A DNA stretch of 64,000 nt, taken from the NCBI GenBank assembly GCA_030063045.1, contig JAQSEB010000022.1:1799501-1863500 (forward strand), written 5' to 3'. This DNA comes from Pratylenchus scribneri (taxonomy: Eukaryota; Nematoda; Chromadorea; Rhabditida; Pratylenchidae). Below the pieces are notes generated by a model. The model searched no databases, was not told the origin of the DNA, and was given only the letters and a program-made list of their open reading frames with translations. A program made the position numbers and the translations under genes. Positions 52,801-64,000 of this stretch are shown piece after piece. Positions within the stretch are counted from its first letter, which is position 1; each line of letters begins with the position of its first letter.

Positions 52801-53172
52801 ATGAATTGAAGCAATATGAAAGATAAAGCCAATTTTAATTACTGACCCGCCCTTCAATCTGCCGCTGCCCAGTGGAATGGCAACAAGTGATGAAAAAAAT
52901 ACACTGCTTCGTCTGGGTTTTGTGTTCACTTGGGCCTCGGTTCTGGCCAAAAATGGGGAAAGGCCTTTGACAAGGCCATTGCACGGATTATTGTGATGAT
53001 TGGTTATGGTTGAATTTGAGGTGGAATCGAAATGATCTGTTGCAGATCCATTCGGTAAAGCCCCATTGCAAAAAACTGATTTTGAACGGGACCAACGGCG
53101 AAATGAATTTGAATATCGCCGGAAGGGATGCAGCATTTTCTTCTTTCTTATTTTCCTACGATAAATTGCCAT
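49880..53172 (-). CDS. Gustatory-receptor-like 7TM protein, probable frameshift
   Basis: Twelve exons: 53172-52847, 52796-52673, 52622-52481, 51275-51170, 51118-50990, 50943-50886, 50833-50715, 50671-50632, 50579-50476, 50432-50270, 50224-50064, 50020-49880. The first ten join in phase. Seven hydrophobic segments can be followed: GLQSLLILMRILGLFPC, AFLLLTIAAISLNVYAFW, PIFYAFLLFTFSIPLAY, LPLFYYVLCNRLACFWC, FFSLSWALLILSMTIYFL, LGWSLLQILVALVHIGVI, LVSVILTFSFLLLKL. The long cytosolic N terminus, the LMRILGLFP motif at TM1 and FYYQQFLRLADLQ before the late TMs fit the Gr/GUR (7tm_7) family of chemo- or photoreceptor proteins. After NIYG at about 50115 the frame meets a TGA (50108-50110). The next frame gives MSVWRAFPLERSTFFT, which joins TM7 in phase, so the gene looks frameshifted there. 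Intron 3 holds a minisatellite. Confidence 0.7.
51366..52330. repeat. Minisatellite in the Gr-like gene intron, 33-37 bp units
   Basis: About 28 copies of AAAATGTGTTTCACTTAACT followed by AAGAAAATGTTCGCC. Variants lack two bases (CACTAAC), have A for G (AAAAAATGTT), or an added TT. It fills most of the intron between exons 52622-52481 and 51275-51170. Its TGTGTTTCACTTA core matches the arrays at 10.6 and 19.3 kb. Confidence 0.92.
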
Positions 53173-53925
53173 TTTTGGGAAAAGAAAAAGAAAACGACGT
53201 TTGGTGGATTCATTTTCTACAACAACTTAGTTTCCTATTTCCTTTTTACTAATTAGGATGTTTGGGTTTACTTTGTGTCTAATTCAATTTGAGCTCATTA
53301 CTATTTTCTTTTCATTTTTTGGAAAAGGAAACAACTTATGAAATTGATAGAAAAAAATTATAATTAACTTCAAAAATTATTTTAAGAAGGAATTCATTGG
53401 ATGAGAGAATTTTTGATAGAAAATTATTGGTCTGCTGCTGCTGGTTTTGGCTGTCGCTTCCAATTTTCATTGATGTTCAAACCTAAAATGGAATAAGAAA
53501 ACAATTGGCAAAAATTCATTGGTTCTTTTGGCACATTTCCCCATTGCCCCGTTCTTTTTTACGAGTTAGTTACCCATTCGCGGATGCCATTTCCTTGTAA
53601 AGAAAAAATGCCAATTCGAGTGCCCCCTCCGGGGTCAGAATTTCTAATCATCATTCGACGAGAGGGAAAAGGAAAATGGAAAGAAAGATGAGTTCCGTGT
53701 GAAGGAAAAGGGAATGACAATTTGGAAATCGAATGGGCATTTAAAACATGTGCTTATTTTGGATTGCATTCATAAATGTTTCCGCAACATTTTTGAATTG
53801 CCAATCAAATTTGTCCAAAAAGTCTAAATAAAATTGTCAAAATACCCGAAAATATTTGAGAATTGGTTTTAATTTTTATCAAATAAAAAATGGGTAATAA
53901 TTTGAATTAACATTTTGGGTTTGGA
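53173..53925. other. Intergenic, no gene recognised
   Basis: AT-rich sequence between two minus-strand genes. It presumably contains the promoter of the Gr-like gene and the 3' end of the methyltransferase gene. Confidence 0.45.
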
Positions 53926-55688
53926 TCATCGAATTGTTCGGGTCATTTGAAGGAGTTTGCGTGGGGCAATGTCCGATTCTCGTGCCGAAGTCCATCGAAT
54001 ATGGGCATCGAATTGGCCTTTCATTTTGAGGAGGTCAAGGAAGGCTGGCAAATTGCCGGAACATTGGGAATAATATGGACGAGTTGAGATAAGACTGATG
54101 AATGAGGGAAATGGGAAAATGAATTGAAATGACATTGAGGTGAATAAATTTGTTAAGGGTTATCCAAAGTCGGTTAACTGAACAGAAATTAAACCGAGGA
54201 TTTTTGGTCCAAAAAACGAAAGCTAAGGTCAAAACTAATTGTTTTCGATTTTGCTGTTCACCCTGATGAGAGGCAATTTTTGGTTAAAATTATATTTTGT
54301 GAAGCTGTTTTTGGCTTAAATTTTATCCTGCGAGGCAATTTTTGACAAATTTTTCTCCCTGAGAAGCTATTTTCAGCTAAAATTTTTAGAATTTTATGAA
54401 GAATAAAATATCGTAGATAATTTTATGAAAAAAAACTTTCCAAAAAACCTAAAAGAGAGAAGACTGAAACCAAAGACATCGACTTTAAAACCGACTTTGG
54501 ACAACCCAAATATTTAGTATGTACATTATTCCACTTGGAGTGACCATCGCATCCAATAATTCATGTAATTGTTCAAAGTCGGATTCCTCCGTGAAAAGTA
54601 ATTCTGGGGCCAAAATCACATCAAATCTGTGAATTTGGAATATTCCCCGAAAAATGATGCCATTTTTCACCTTTGTATTGTTTGCATAAATTCTTCGGCA
54701 TCCCCGCTGCTGAATTTGCAAATATTTCTGGGCTAATAAATTGACAAAATGTGAATTAATTTTAATTTCCGAAAATTACTATGTTATTTCGACGCAATGT
54801 TGGCAAAACACAATTATTCAATTGTGATTCATCCCAACAATGAATGTTAATCTGGAAAAAATGGATATAAATGGACTAAAATTGTGAATAATAATGACCG
54901 ATTTTGCCGAATTTCGATGGGCAAATGCCGATGGCAATCCGGTGGCAAATCCAAACTATCCAAGGGAATATTTTATTCCCTTTCCAATCAAAAACCTCTA
55001 AAACACGTTTCCCACTGAACATTTCCTTTTCCTGTTCAATTTCCACTGCATTGTCCAATGCTTGGCAAAAATCCATTACACCCTCCCATCGTTCCATATC
55101 CACAATGCCATCTGGCCAAATGAATATATAGCCAAATTTTTCAATTCAAAAATATTTTTATGCTCATTCATTACAATTGCCCGAGGCAATATCAACTATG
55201 ATGGAAATTTTTGTAAAAAGGACAAATATTATAAATTACGGTATGGGCATTAAATAAAATTCATTATATGCAAAGATAAACCAGAAACAATAGAAATAAT
55301 TAATTTATTTTTATCTTTTTTGATTACGGTATTTCGAAAATGAATTTTTCTAAATTAAATTGACCATGCTCAATCGAAGAGTATATTTTTAAAGTATAAA
55401 ATCCACTAGTTTGCAAAGATAGTGGAATTTAAATTTTATTTACTTTGTTTTGTCCACTTTTCACTAATAAGCCTGCTAACCTGCCCCTTTTGCGGTGCTC
55501 AATTTCCTCCTTGGACTGCTCATCCATTGCGATGTTTCGCAACCACCAACATTTTCCCCATTTTTGGAGAGGATTTGGCTGAATTTTTGTGGAGCAACGT
55601 AAGGAATTGAGGAGCCAGAATCCAACGGCAATTCACAGTTGAAAGTTTCCTCCTCCGCTAATATTGGCAAATAGCAAATTAGAACCAT
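53926..55688 (-). CDS. METTL18/HPM1-like protein methyltransferase
   Basis: Seven exons in phase, 261 aa: 55688-55481, 55111-54996, 54955-54899, 54851-54780, 54732-54671, 54626-54525, 54094-53926. The N terminus has IPYVAPQKFSQIL, corresponding to the segment before the catalytic domain in this family. Then GIVDMERWEGVMDFCQAL aligns with the family's EGG...WE...D motif, and GKRVLEFGFATGLPSAFAH is SAM-binding motif I. SAKSINIHCWDESQLNNCVL follows, then FDVILAPELLFTEE (motif IV region) and TRPYYSQCSGNLPAFLDLL near the end. METTL18/Hpm1 methylates a histidine of ribosomal protein uL3. Motif I is unusual (GFATG where GCGSG is common), and the N-terminal part is short compared with vertebrate METTL18. 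Another METTL-family methyltransferase is possible. Confidence 0.6.
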
Positions 55689-57516
55689 TTTGCCCTGGGC
55701 AAAAATTGATGGAAATAAATGAATTGAGGCAATTTGTAGATGAAAACAATGAAAATTGGATTTTTAATCCGTTAAAAATAATAAAATGAAATAGAGGGGA
55801 ATATGGGCAAAGAATGGTTTTGGTTTATTCTTTGTTATTATTCGGATGTGGGGTTTCCCTTCCCTTTCTCAATTTTAGTCAACAAAGCAGCAAAAATATA
55901 GCCAAGGGAAACCTCGTGAAAATAATAAAAAATGAAAGGGAAAATGGAATGTTTTTTAAGGGAATTAGGCCGATATGGGGGCATTGGGTGGCCATCAATG
56001 GTAAACAACCATTTTTATAGGCCAATGAGTAGAAAATGATCTCAAAAGATTCTTTAAATTCATTTATTGTAAATTTACACGAAAATACTTTTCAACAAAT
56101 TCATTTAATTATTTTGATATTAAAAATGGGGGCAGAATAATTAATTAATTATCTATGGGAAAACATTTTTGGTGATAAATAATTTGACATTGATTATTTA
56201 TTCTTTATTTACTGATAAAATTATTTGATGGAAATTTTAGTAGATTAAATGATATTTTAAAGAATGTTTTTGTCGGGAGAATTGGAGGGAAAATGAGCTC
56301 ATGGAATTGAAAGATATTTATTTTAAAAATGAATGAAGTCAGCTGCTGTTTCAACAATTTAACTTGGACGAAAGTTGTTGGGACGGAAAATGTTGGAATT
56401 GGTGAAAACTAAAAAGGGAGAATGGGAATAGGATGCTTTGAGTTCAAAGTTCATCGGAGGAAAACAATTGCTTTTATTTATTCGCTATTCATTTTCAATT
56501 TATCTTGATTGAATGGGGAGGACGGGTGAATTGTGAAAAACATGTGTAAAAAATGTAAATAGTTTTATAATCAACCGTTAATTATAATTCTATTTTCATT
56601 TAATTTATTTATGACCAATTAAGGAAGAAACCAAATTCTATTTTTGTTTATTGAATGTGCGCAATTTGTCCATTTTTTGATCTTATATTTATATAATTGT
56701 AAGGGCAAAACGTGATACTGGCTCCTTTTAGTAATTGCAAATTGTGTCGACCTTGAGGGTCAACAACAATTCTCCTTGATTTCATTTGATTATTGCGCGA
56801 ATGGATGCGGTTAAGGGCTGATGTTGATGGATGGAATGGCTGATTGAAAGGGCAAATGGAAATGGGAAAGAGGGGGAATGATCACCTGCACTAAATTAAG
56901 ATATTTTACTATTAATTTACTTTTATTTATTTATTTATATTACCATTGTCAATGCCAATAATACCTAGTAAGGGCCTTTTCTATTCGTCTACTGTACCCC
57001 CACTTTTTGTCCAATCATTCTGTCACCCTATCAATCAAAAATTGCCCCAATCTGCCTTTCTAAATCCACTCATTTCCCCATAAAATGTTCATTTTCCACC
57101 ACTTTTCACCGACATTCTGTTATCATATTTTCCGCACAACAGATAAATAATAATTAAAGTTAATTTGCTTCTAATCCCAATACCCTATTGGGTCATTAGG
57201 GGGTTCAGACCTCTGCGAAGGCCCGATACCAGAGCATAGATCCACTCTCGCCCCGAAAAACTTTAGTCCCGGGAATTTGGACTATTATAAGCCATTTACA
57301 ATGCATTGAAAATATTATGAAAATTTAATACAAAAATTTATTCAAATTTCTCTCGGTAAAATTAAGTGCAAAAAATTGGGGGAGTTAAAAATATTTATTT
57401 TATTGAGAATGATGAAATAATTATTTAAATTACATAGGGATGGATATTATTTTGGGAATGAAGGAAATTATTAAATTTTTTTCGTTTCATGAATTGTCAA
57501 TTTTTAAGCATTTTTA
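55689..57516. other. Intergenic with a dispersed repeat; one weak small ORF
   Basis: A plus-strand frame at 55814-56020 (68 codons) has a hydrophobic start (LVYSLLLFGCGVSLPFL) and a basic end, suggesting a secreted peptide, but nothing else supports it. A repeat copy lies at 56941-57300. The rest is AT-rich with no recognised feature. Confidence 0.35.
56941..57300. repeat. Dispersed repeat family D, copy 1
   Basis: About 360 bp, roughly collinear with 58512-58875. Shared words in order: TCAATGCCAATAATACC, CCTATCAATCAAA, ATTGCC, CCACTTTTCACCGACATTCT, AACAGATAAATAATAATT, CTCTAATCCC, GGGGGTTCAGAC, GAAGGCCCG, GAGC, CACTC. Copies differ at many positions, so the family is old. GGTTCAGACCTC resembles a box B, so a tRNA-related origin is conceivable. 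Confidence 0.75.
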
Positions 57517-60500
57517 TTAAAGTTGAAGGGCGGAAAGTGGAGGAAATGAAGGCGTTATTGAACGTTGCTTTTCTCGGCTAATTTGGCCACCAATTGATAC
57601 GGGGGGTGAGTTGATTTCCTTTAATTTTTGATAATGAATATTTTGGAATAAATATTATTTTATTTTTGCCCACTTCAACTGTGGCCAATTGGACAATGGC
57701 TAATTGAGAATTGCTGGAATGCCGGGTCAATGATCTTAAAATAATAAAAGGGAAATTAGACTCAATTATGGCTAAAAATTTATTTTTTACCTTCTTTTGA
57801 ACTGTTGAATATATCCAGCCCGCATTGATTCAACCTTAATTATTAATTAATCATAATAATGATGAAATATTAATAATAATTCACCATAAATGTAATCAAA
57901 TTTATCCATGCCCGAAAGGCTTCTCGTTTGCCTCGAACTGGTTCAGCCTGAAAAAATAAATATAAAATTCATTTTTTATGGATTTACTTTTGCAATTGCG
58001 TGGCTAATGCATTCCCCAAAATCATCCCAAATTTTTGTTTCATTCGCCTGCCCAAAAACACTGAAATGTTGTTCGCCCATTGAATGGCATTTTTGCTATA
58101 AATTAAATCAAAAATATTATTTAATTGGCCCAAATTTAATACTTGAATAATTCGATTTGGCGAATTCAAATTTTGAAGGGCAAAATCAATTAATTCAACC
58201 AATTGGCGGACATGTTCCTTTTGATAAATAATTAAATGGATAAAAATGAAATATTGAACATACTTTTTGGTCGCAAACTTTGCCCGAAGAAAATCCTTCA
58301 ACAATGGACATTTTTTGGAACATTTCTTTGGCGGCACAATTTGTTTGAGCAAGTTCCCTAAAAATATGATGGGATTATATTTGGGTAATTGAATTCAATT
58401 TGGGTACCTGAATACACCGGACAATGAGCCTTGGGAGCGAATTCTTGGCCAACTTTGTTGCAAAATTTGCAATTGATAACTAAAAATGTCAATTATTTTG
58501 GATAATTCCTATCTGTCAATGTCAATAATGCCCAGGGGCCTTTCCTATTCATAGTACTGTAACCGTATATCGTACCCTTGCCTAATCACCCCGATTCCCT
58601 ATCAATCAAATATTGCCTAAATCTACTACCTTTTTAAAAAACCCACTCTTTTATTCAAAAATGTTCATATTTCTACCACTTTTTCGACGTTCTGTTTCTG
58701 TTATCAAAAATTTCTTGCATAACAGATAAATAATAATTTTAAAGTTCATTCGCCTCTAATCCCGATCCCATTCATTGAGCCATTGGGGGTTTAGACTCTC
58801 GGTGAAGGCCCGGAACGAGAGCCTAGGTCTACTCTTTCCCCAAATAACATTAGCCCTAGATCCTTAGCCAAGATTAGGCCATCACCCATCATTAATTTTA
58901 CCTGCTTAATTTTAATTGTTCCGCCACACTTATTTCCGTCCCCGTGCAGAACATATCATCGCCGGCCGTTCGAATTGAACTCAATTTTCGACTTCCTCCA
59001 CTGTTGTTGGCATTTGCCCTTGAGAATCGTCTTTGTGGAGTTTGACCGCCGGATCCGGTGCCGACATTTGAATTTGGTGCTGGCCCAGTTTCGGCTCTGG
59101 CCAATTCGCGTCGAAGTGCCTCTTGATGGTCACCGGCTACGGACATTCTTCGATTTCGATTGGCTGAAGGCGAAAGAAGATGTCGATTCAGGGGTTGAAG
59201 GGAAAGACCTTAAAATTAAAATCATTAATAATTTTTATATTTAACAGATAATTATGGGAATTGGTTAGGCGTCGGGCTAGCTATTTTCGGGAACCTGGAT
59301 TTCTAGTTATCATACATACACGAAAATAGGCTCACTCGGTTTGGCATAGTCGATTTAGTCTGTGAAATTTCAATTTTAGGCCGTTTTAGAGTTTAGATTA
59401 AGAGTAGAACGCCGGAGGCGAAATAGGAATCTAGCGGAAAGTTTTAGTAAACATATTCGGAATAGTCTGAAATTGAAATCTCATATACTAATCGACCATT
59501 CTGAATCGAATGAGCCTACTCTTGAGTCTATCGATGTCCTTAAGCCGAGATTTCCGTAGCTCACCTAATTAATTCTTCGAGAATAGCCAATTCCCATAAT
59601 TAACTCATTTTTTGGAATTTACCTGAACTATGTGTTCCACTGGCCCTTTGATGAGTTGGGGTCGAGGGTAATTCCCTGGCAAATTGATTCTGTGAAAGTG
59701 GACGATTTGAGCTAAATGCCGAATGCCGAGGGGAAATTGGCCGATTTGGAAATGGAACCGGTGGAAGATGGGAAGGAGGAGAAGAATGAGGAGATGAATC
59801 GGCGGAACCCTGCAAAATAGGTAAATTTAGAATATTTTGGTCTTTTGTTGGAGAGGAAATTGGCACAAATTGTTTTGTTGCCTAGGAAAAGAACAATGAA
59901 TTTTGGATGGAATTGGGGAATGATGCGAATAGCCGGAATTGGGCCAAGGAATTCCAAGTTTTTAAGAGCTGTTTTTCTTTGAATTGTTGGTTTTGGTCTT
60001 TCTTCCGGCTATTCTTTAAAGAACTCCTTCAAAAATAGTGGCCATTGGAATTTTTGAGGAGATTTGTGGCTGCCGGCTCTTCACTTCATTCAAAATGGCA
60101 CGAATGAAGGGCCCAATTGGGTGAAAATGGGGGGCCAAAGAAGAGGGGCACACAAACCAAATTTGCGGCCTCTTTGGGGCTTTTTTTGAAGGGGGAATTT
60201 GGAGTTTGAATTGGACCGGAGGCAGTTTAAAGGGGACGACCCCATTGGCCAAAATGACGTTTTCCATTCATCAAAGGCAAAGGAAATTTATTTTATTCCT
60301 TCACAAAGAAAAGTGGCCAATGAGGGAAATTGAGATTTTGATGGAAAATGAAAATCCAATTGTTTTTTGTTTGAGGACAAATGTGAAGAACAACAAAACA
60401 AGCAAACTCAGACAATGGAATGTCAAAAAAAGCCAATCATCTATTAAGAAAGAACAAAGAACTACCTCGCAAAAAAATGTATAATTTAATTCATTTTCCT

Positions 60501-61176
60501 TTGTCTTTTAAAATTACTTTGGGTATTAAAAACTCAAACTCATATTCCTAGTCAATTAATTGAATAAATAATGTAAAATATATATAAAGAAAAAAATTGC
60601 TCTTCTTTTTTTTTATTTTAAAATGGCCAATTTCGTTCTCCTTTCCCATTTTTAACTTTAAGGGCATTGGCATCATTTTTGGATTAACTTAATAAAAAAA
60701 GTTCTTTAAATTGTGGGGCCATAACCGGCAATCTTTTTTGGCGAAAAAATGCATAAATTTACTTTTTAGGCAAAATTGGCACTCACAATGAAATTTTGGG
60801 GTTTTTCCCCAAAAAGAAGTTTTGGGGCCAAAAATATGTAAATAGTCCTTTACTTTTTTGGCACATATAAATTTTGTTGAAAAATATCACTTCCAAAAGT
60901 ACTAAATTGGCAGAATGAAAAGAAGAAAAGAATGAATGAAAATTGCCAAAAACCAACCAAATTATTTTCGTAATTTTGATGATTTTGTGGTTGATTCTTT
61001 TGTGGATGAATTCCAATAACGCATGAAGACATTCGCCTCCTTCTCATTTCGAATTGTGCCGAAATTGGCATTTCGTCTGTGCTCCGGACCATTGCAATGG
61101 ATTCATGTCGTTTCACTGCCGTTCGTTGCTGTTGAATGGCAGAGACTGAATGGGACGAGGAATGGTCGTTGCCCAT
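57517..61176 (-). CDS. Globin with long N-terminal extension
   Basis: Eleven exons in phase, 465 aa: 61176-60958, 59881-59623, 59208-58902, 58479-58408, 58357-58264, 58217-58143, 58095-57988, 57947-57885, 57834-57791, 57734-57680, 57618-57517. The globin domain covers about residues 262-410: LQILQQSWPRIRSQG (A helix with the typical SW), ELAQTNCAAKEMFQKMSI, DQKEHVRQLVELIDFALQNL (E helix, candidate distal His in KEH), KCHSMGEQHFSVFG (F helix, candidate haem-ligating His), IWDDFGECISHAI, and REAFRAWINLITFMVESM. The start was set at MGNDHSSSHS, a good N-myristoylation sequence, although the open frame extends upstream without an ATG. The extension is Ser/Arg/Pro-rich. Many nematode globins are divergent, single-copy and neuronal. 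Two introns hold repeats (59249-59602 and 58512-58875). Confidence 0.8.
58512..58875. repeat. Dispersed repeat family D, copy 2 (globin intron)
   Basis: Collinear with the copy at 56941-57300 and in the same orientation. It almost fills the intron between exons 59208-58902 and 58479-58408. The shared landmarks are AACAGATAAATAATAATTTT, GGGGGTTTAGACTCTCGG and GAAGGCCCGGAACGAGAGCC. Confidence 0.75.
59249..59602. mobile_element. Palindromic MITE family C in globin intron
   Basis: A 16-bp terminal inverted repeat: TAATTATGGGAATTGG at 59249 and CCAATTCCCATAATTA at 59587. Further inverted matches lie inside (GCTATTTTCGGG/GAGAATAGCC, GAAATTTCAATTTTAGGC/GTCTGAAATTGAAATCTC, AGTCGATTTAG/CTAATCGACC). 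It is a 354-bp fold-back element in the intron between exons 59881-59623 and 59208-58902. Confidence 0.8.
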
Positions 61177-64000
61177 TGAAAGGCCAATTTTTGGGTCGAG
61201 ACGAACGTCTACGAATTTGTTTGTTGGCCCCAAATTGGCTCAATTAAAATGGAACAGACTATTGTCAAAATATTAGGAAAAAAAATGATTTTCTGGGAAT
61301 TTGTTAAAAAATAAATATTTTAATGCATTAATTTGAAGAAGGAAGGGGGAATATTGCAAAAATCCTAATAAGCTGCTTTATTTCCCTTGATAAAGGTGAA
61401 TTCAACGTAAATTTAGTTGGGTCAAAATGAGCCGCAATATTTCCGGCTGTGAGATAGCATTATATTGGGGAAGGGGGAACATAGCGTGCGCAAAAGGGGA
61501 AGGAATTGGTAATGAATGAGGTCTAAAGGGGCACCTTTGGGATAAGTCCATTTTAAGGAGAATGGCAGCAGCCAGCCGGTCATTTGCCATTCTCACTCAT
61601 AGTTGGCCATATTAAGGAGGAATTGCGTGGACTTTGATGAAGAATTATTGGAAGGACAAGAATAGATTAGAAATTGATGAAAAAATTCATAATGGATTGG
61701 AATGCGCGATTGAATGAATGTTTTATGGTGATTGACCCTTAAATGGAATTGAACAAAGATTGAAATTATTAATTTAAATATTCTCTGTACTCATTATATT
61801 CATTTTATCAAATGAATCATTTATAAAAAGACTTATGAATGGAATTATAATTTATGGATGAAGCATTAGATACCATTATAGATTTTGTATTTTTCTATTA
61901 GAAGCCCATGGGCTTAAATTTTTCCGAAAGTTTGGTTATTATTAGAGAATTTTCCTTTATTTTTCAGAGACCCTTCTAGTTGTGGGCTAGAGAGTGGGCT
62001 TATAATAGAATAAATACGGTATATTAGAGTATTAAAAACATAATGCCGAAGGCTAAAATAATATTTTTAGAATAATTTTAATGAAATTTCGTTGTTGTTT
62101 TTTCGATTAACCCAAAAATTTTAGTATGAATACAATAAATAGTGCCCTCCTTAATAATATGTTGCATTATGAAAAAACAATGAGTAATTGGATGCCGAAA
62201 AATACATTTGTTTGAATTCATCTTTGATAGTTTTGCTGAAATTGGAGCGGATTTTGGCTTTTTAGGCAAAACTTGTTTTGGACAAATTGGACAAAAACAA
62301 ACAAAACAAATTTATTGGGTGGATTATATTTTTGTGGGTCCAACATGGCAAATACAATTAATAATGGACCCTGACGAATATATACAAAAAACTCTTTTTG
62401 AATATGTAAATTTAGAATGTAAAATTGGCAAAAATAAGATACATGAGAATATTATTTCCAAAGGATCAGCTGCTCATTATTATGGAAAAATTTGAATATT
62501 TGAATTCTTTCATCATTCATTTTACTGCAAAATCCAAAAATATATTTGGAATTGTTTAAAAATAGAAATGCATAAAATTGTCAAAAAAATTCCATAAATG
62601 TATTCGGGCATTCCATTTCATCAAATGGCCACCATTTTTGGTTTGTTTTTGCAGGCCATTTTATTTAACGACTGGTTGAAAATGACGCCACTTTTGGAAA
62701 GGTGCTGGGAATTATGGCCAAAAAGAAAGGGAAGGGAGAGAAAGGACAAAAATAGAGCCAAAAGTGGGCCGAGAGTGCAGACGAAACCCGAAATATGGTC
62801 CTTCTCCCCAGCAACAGAGTAATTTGGTGGATTTTGTGCAAGGCGCAAATTGGACAATGTGGATTATTTGGGGTGGAATAATTCATTGTAAAAAATTTAA
62901 AACGGAAAATCCAATCGAGGAGTTTCAGGTAAAGGGGAAAGAAATGCAAATGCAAAGAATGAGGAATATAAATAAATCCAAGCAGCAGAAATACTGAGCA
63001 TGGGAATTACGGCATTCAATTCATCCATTTTTATGGCCAAAATACATTTACGGAAGTTTGGAAGCAGGGAGGGGAATAAAGGTTGGAGCAAAGAACATCC
63101 GGAGAGAGAAATTGGAGGATGGGAATGCTGTCAATAAGTGTGGGAAAGAGGTATGGGGGTTTGAATTGGATGGGTTGGTTTGGGGATGCCATGCACATGG
63201 GCCAAATGCGGCCAAATGGGATGGGAAGTTGCGTGCCAAAAATGTCCTCATTTAGTGATGGGTTGGTGGTTGGGAGAAACTAACGATTTCCTCCTCCTCC
63301 CGTGTTCCAAAATGGTGGATGGGAATTGAGCCAAAAAGATGGATTGGGTGGGTGCCATGGACTTTAATGGGATTTGGATTGAAATAGGAGACAAAATGGT
63401 TGGGAGGAATTGGCAAAAATTGGTTGGCATTGGTTTTGGAATTGGATGGGAAATAGTAGAATGGACGAAGTTGAAGGAAAACCAGTCATGAATTATTTTA
63501 ATTTATTGTATAATTTGGGAAAATCAGAATTGTTGAAAATATATTCAATATTTGGTGCATGGGAAATAAAATTTAATTAATGGATAAATTAAATAGGTAA
63601 AAAAAAGCAGATTTGATGAATTTAATTTAAAATTTTTTATAATTATTAACCCAATTGCAAAAAATGATGTGTACATTAAATTAAAGATGCGAAATAAACT
63701 TCACATATTCCATTGAATTTATTTGGATTAGTCCATTTATTAAAAAAGGTCATTCAATTTATTCAAAGATTGTGTTCATTATTTTTGCCGTCCCTCATAC
63801 ATTTGGTGCCAATTAAAAATTGCCGCTTAAGTGGCAAAATTTCAATGGGTTGTGCACTTGTGCTTATGAGGCCAATTAGTTGGATGGAAATATTTTAAAG
63901 TAGGGAATGTTTTTGATGAACTATGCTGAAGTTTTGGAAGAAGGAGCTTATTTTTGACCGAGGGAAGGTAAATTTTCTTTTAAATGAAAAGAAAGAAATT
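61177..64000. other. No confident gene; AT-rich end of window
   Basis: Contains a degenerate inverted-repeat segment at about 61866-62024 (ATACCATTATAG ... AAATACGGTAT) related in its ends to MITE family A. A plus-strand frame at 62208-62495 has protein-like stretches (YWVDYIFVGPTWQIQLIMDP) but no ATG or splice context. Other frames overlap on both strands and have no recognisable domain. A gene entering from beyond the right edge cannot be excluded. Confidence 0.4.

Overview
The window is nuclear DNA of a nematode. It is AT-rich, with compact genes on both strands and many introns of about 35-55 bp ending in TTTCAG, TTTTAG or TTTAAG. Several proteins closely match worm families: UNC-43 CaMKII, an SRPK, a CAB-1/NPDC1 homologue, a nematode-type globin and a gustatory-receptor-like 7TM. 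Three introns use GC-AG boundaries. Frequent GC donors have been reported for potato cyst nematodes (recalled, not checked), so a plant-parasitic tylenchid is a reasonable guess, but the species cannot be fixed from this sequence. All gene models were built by hand by joining exons in phase. Transcript ends, trans-splicing and isoforms are not visible.

Layout. 0.6-4.4 kb (+): large secreted protein with a C-terminal cystine-knot-like domain. 4.7-10.6 kb: candidate 5.9 kb mobile element with 13-bp terminal inverted repeats, subterminal AT arrays and two divergent genes, inserted in a minisatellite. 11.0-11.6 kb: GC-rich island of tRNA-like fragments. 11.9-13.1 kb (-): Gly/Pro-rich membrane or secreted protein. 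13.1-17.5 kb: no confident gene, three long C tracts. 17.5-27.3 kb (+): CaMKII with two alternative 3' parts, introns full of repeats. 28.1-28.6 kb (-): small Tyr-rich orphan. 29.7-32.7 kb (-): cab-1/NPDC1. 35.8-39.7 kb (+): SR-protein kinase. 40.0-41.6 kb (+) and 43.5-45.9 kb (-): two related FLYWCH-like zinc-finger genes flanking a CYSTM gene at 42.6-43.0 kb. 47.6-49.8 kb (+): Kunitz-EGF protein. 49.9-53.2 kb (-): Gr-like 7TM with a probable frameshift. 53.9-55.7 kb (-): METTL18-like methyltransferase. 57.5-61.2 kb (-): globin with long N-terminal extension. 61.2-64 kb: no confident gene.

This is ordinary eukaryotic gene order, not an operon or pathway. A loose neuronal theme exists (CaMKII, CAB-1, Gr-like receptor, Kunitz-EGF), but proximity is not evidence of joint function. 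The most unusual material is repetitive: a minisatellite family with a shared core at three loci (two inside introns, both in the same orientation relative to the gene), at least four short inverted-repeat element families, and the 5.9 kb element.
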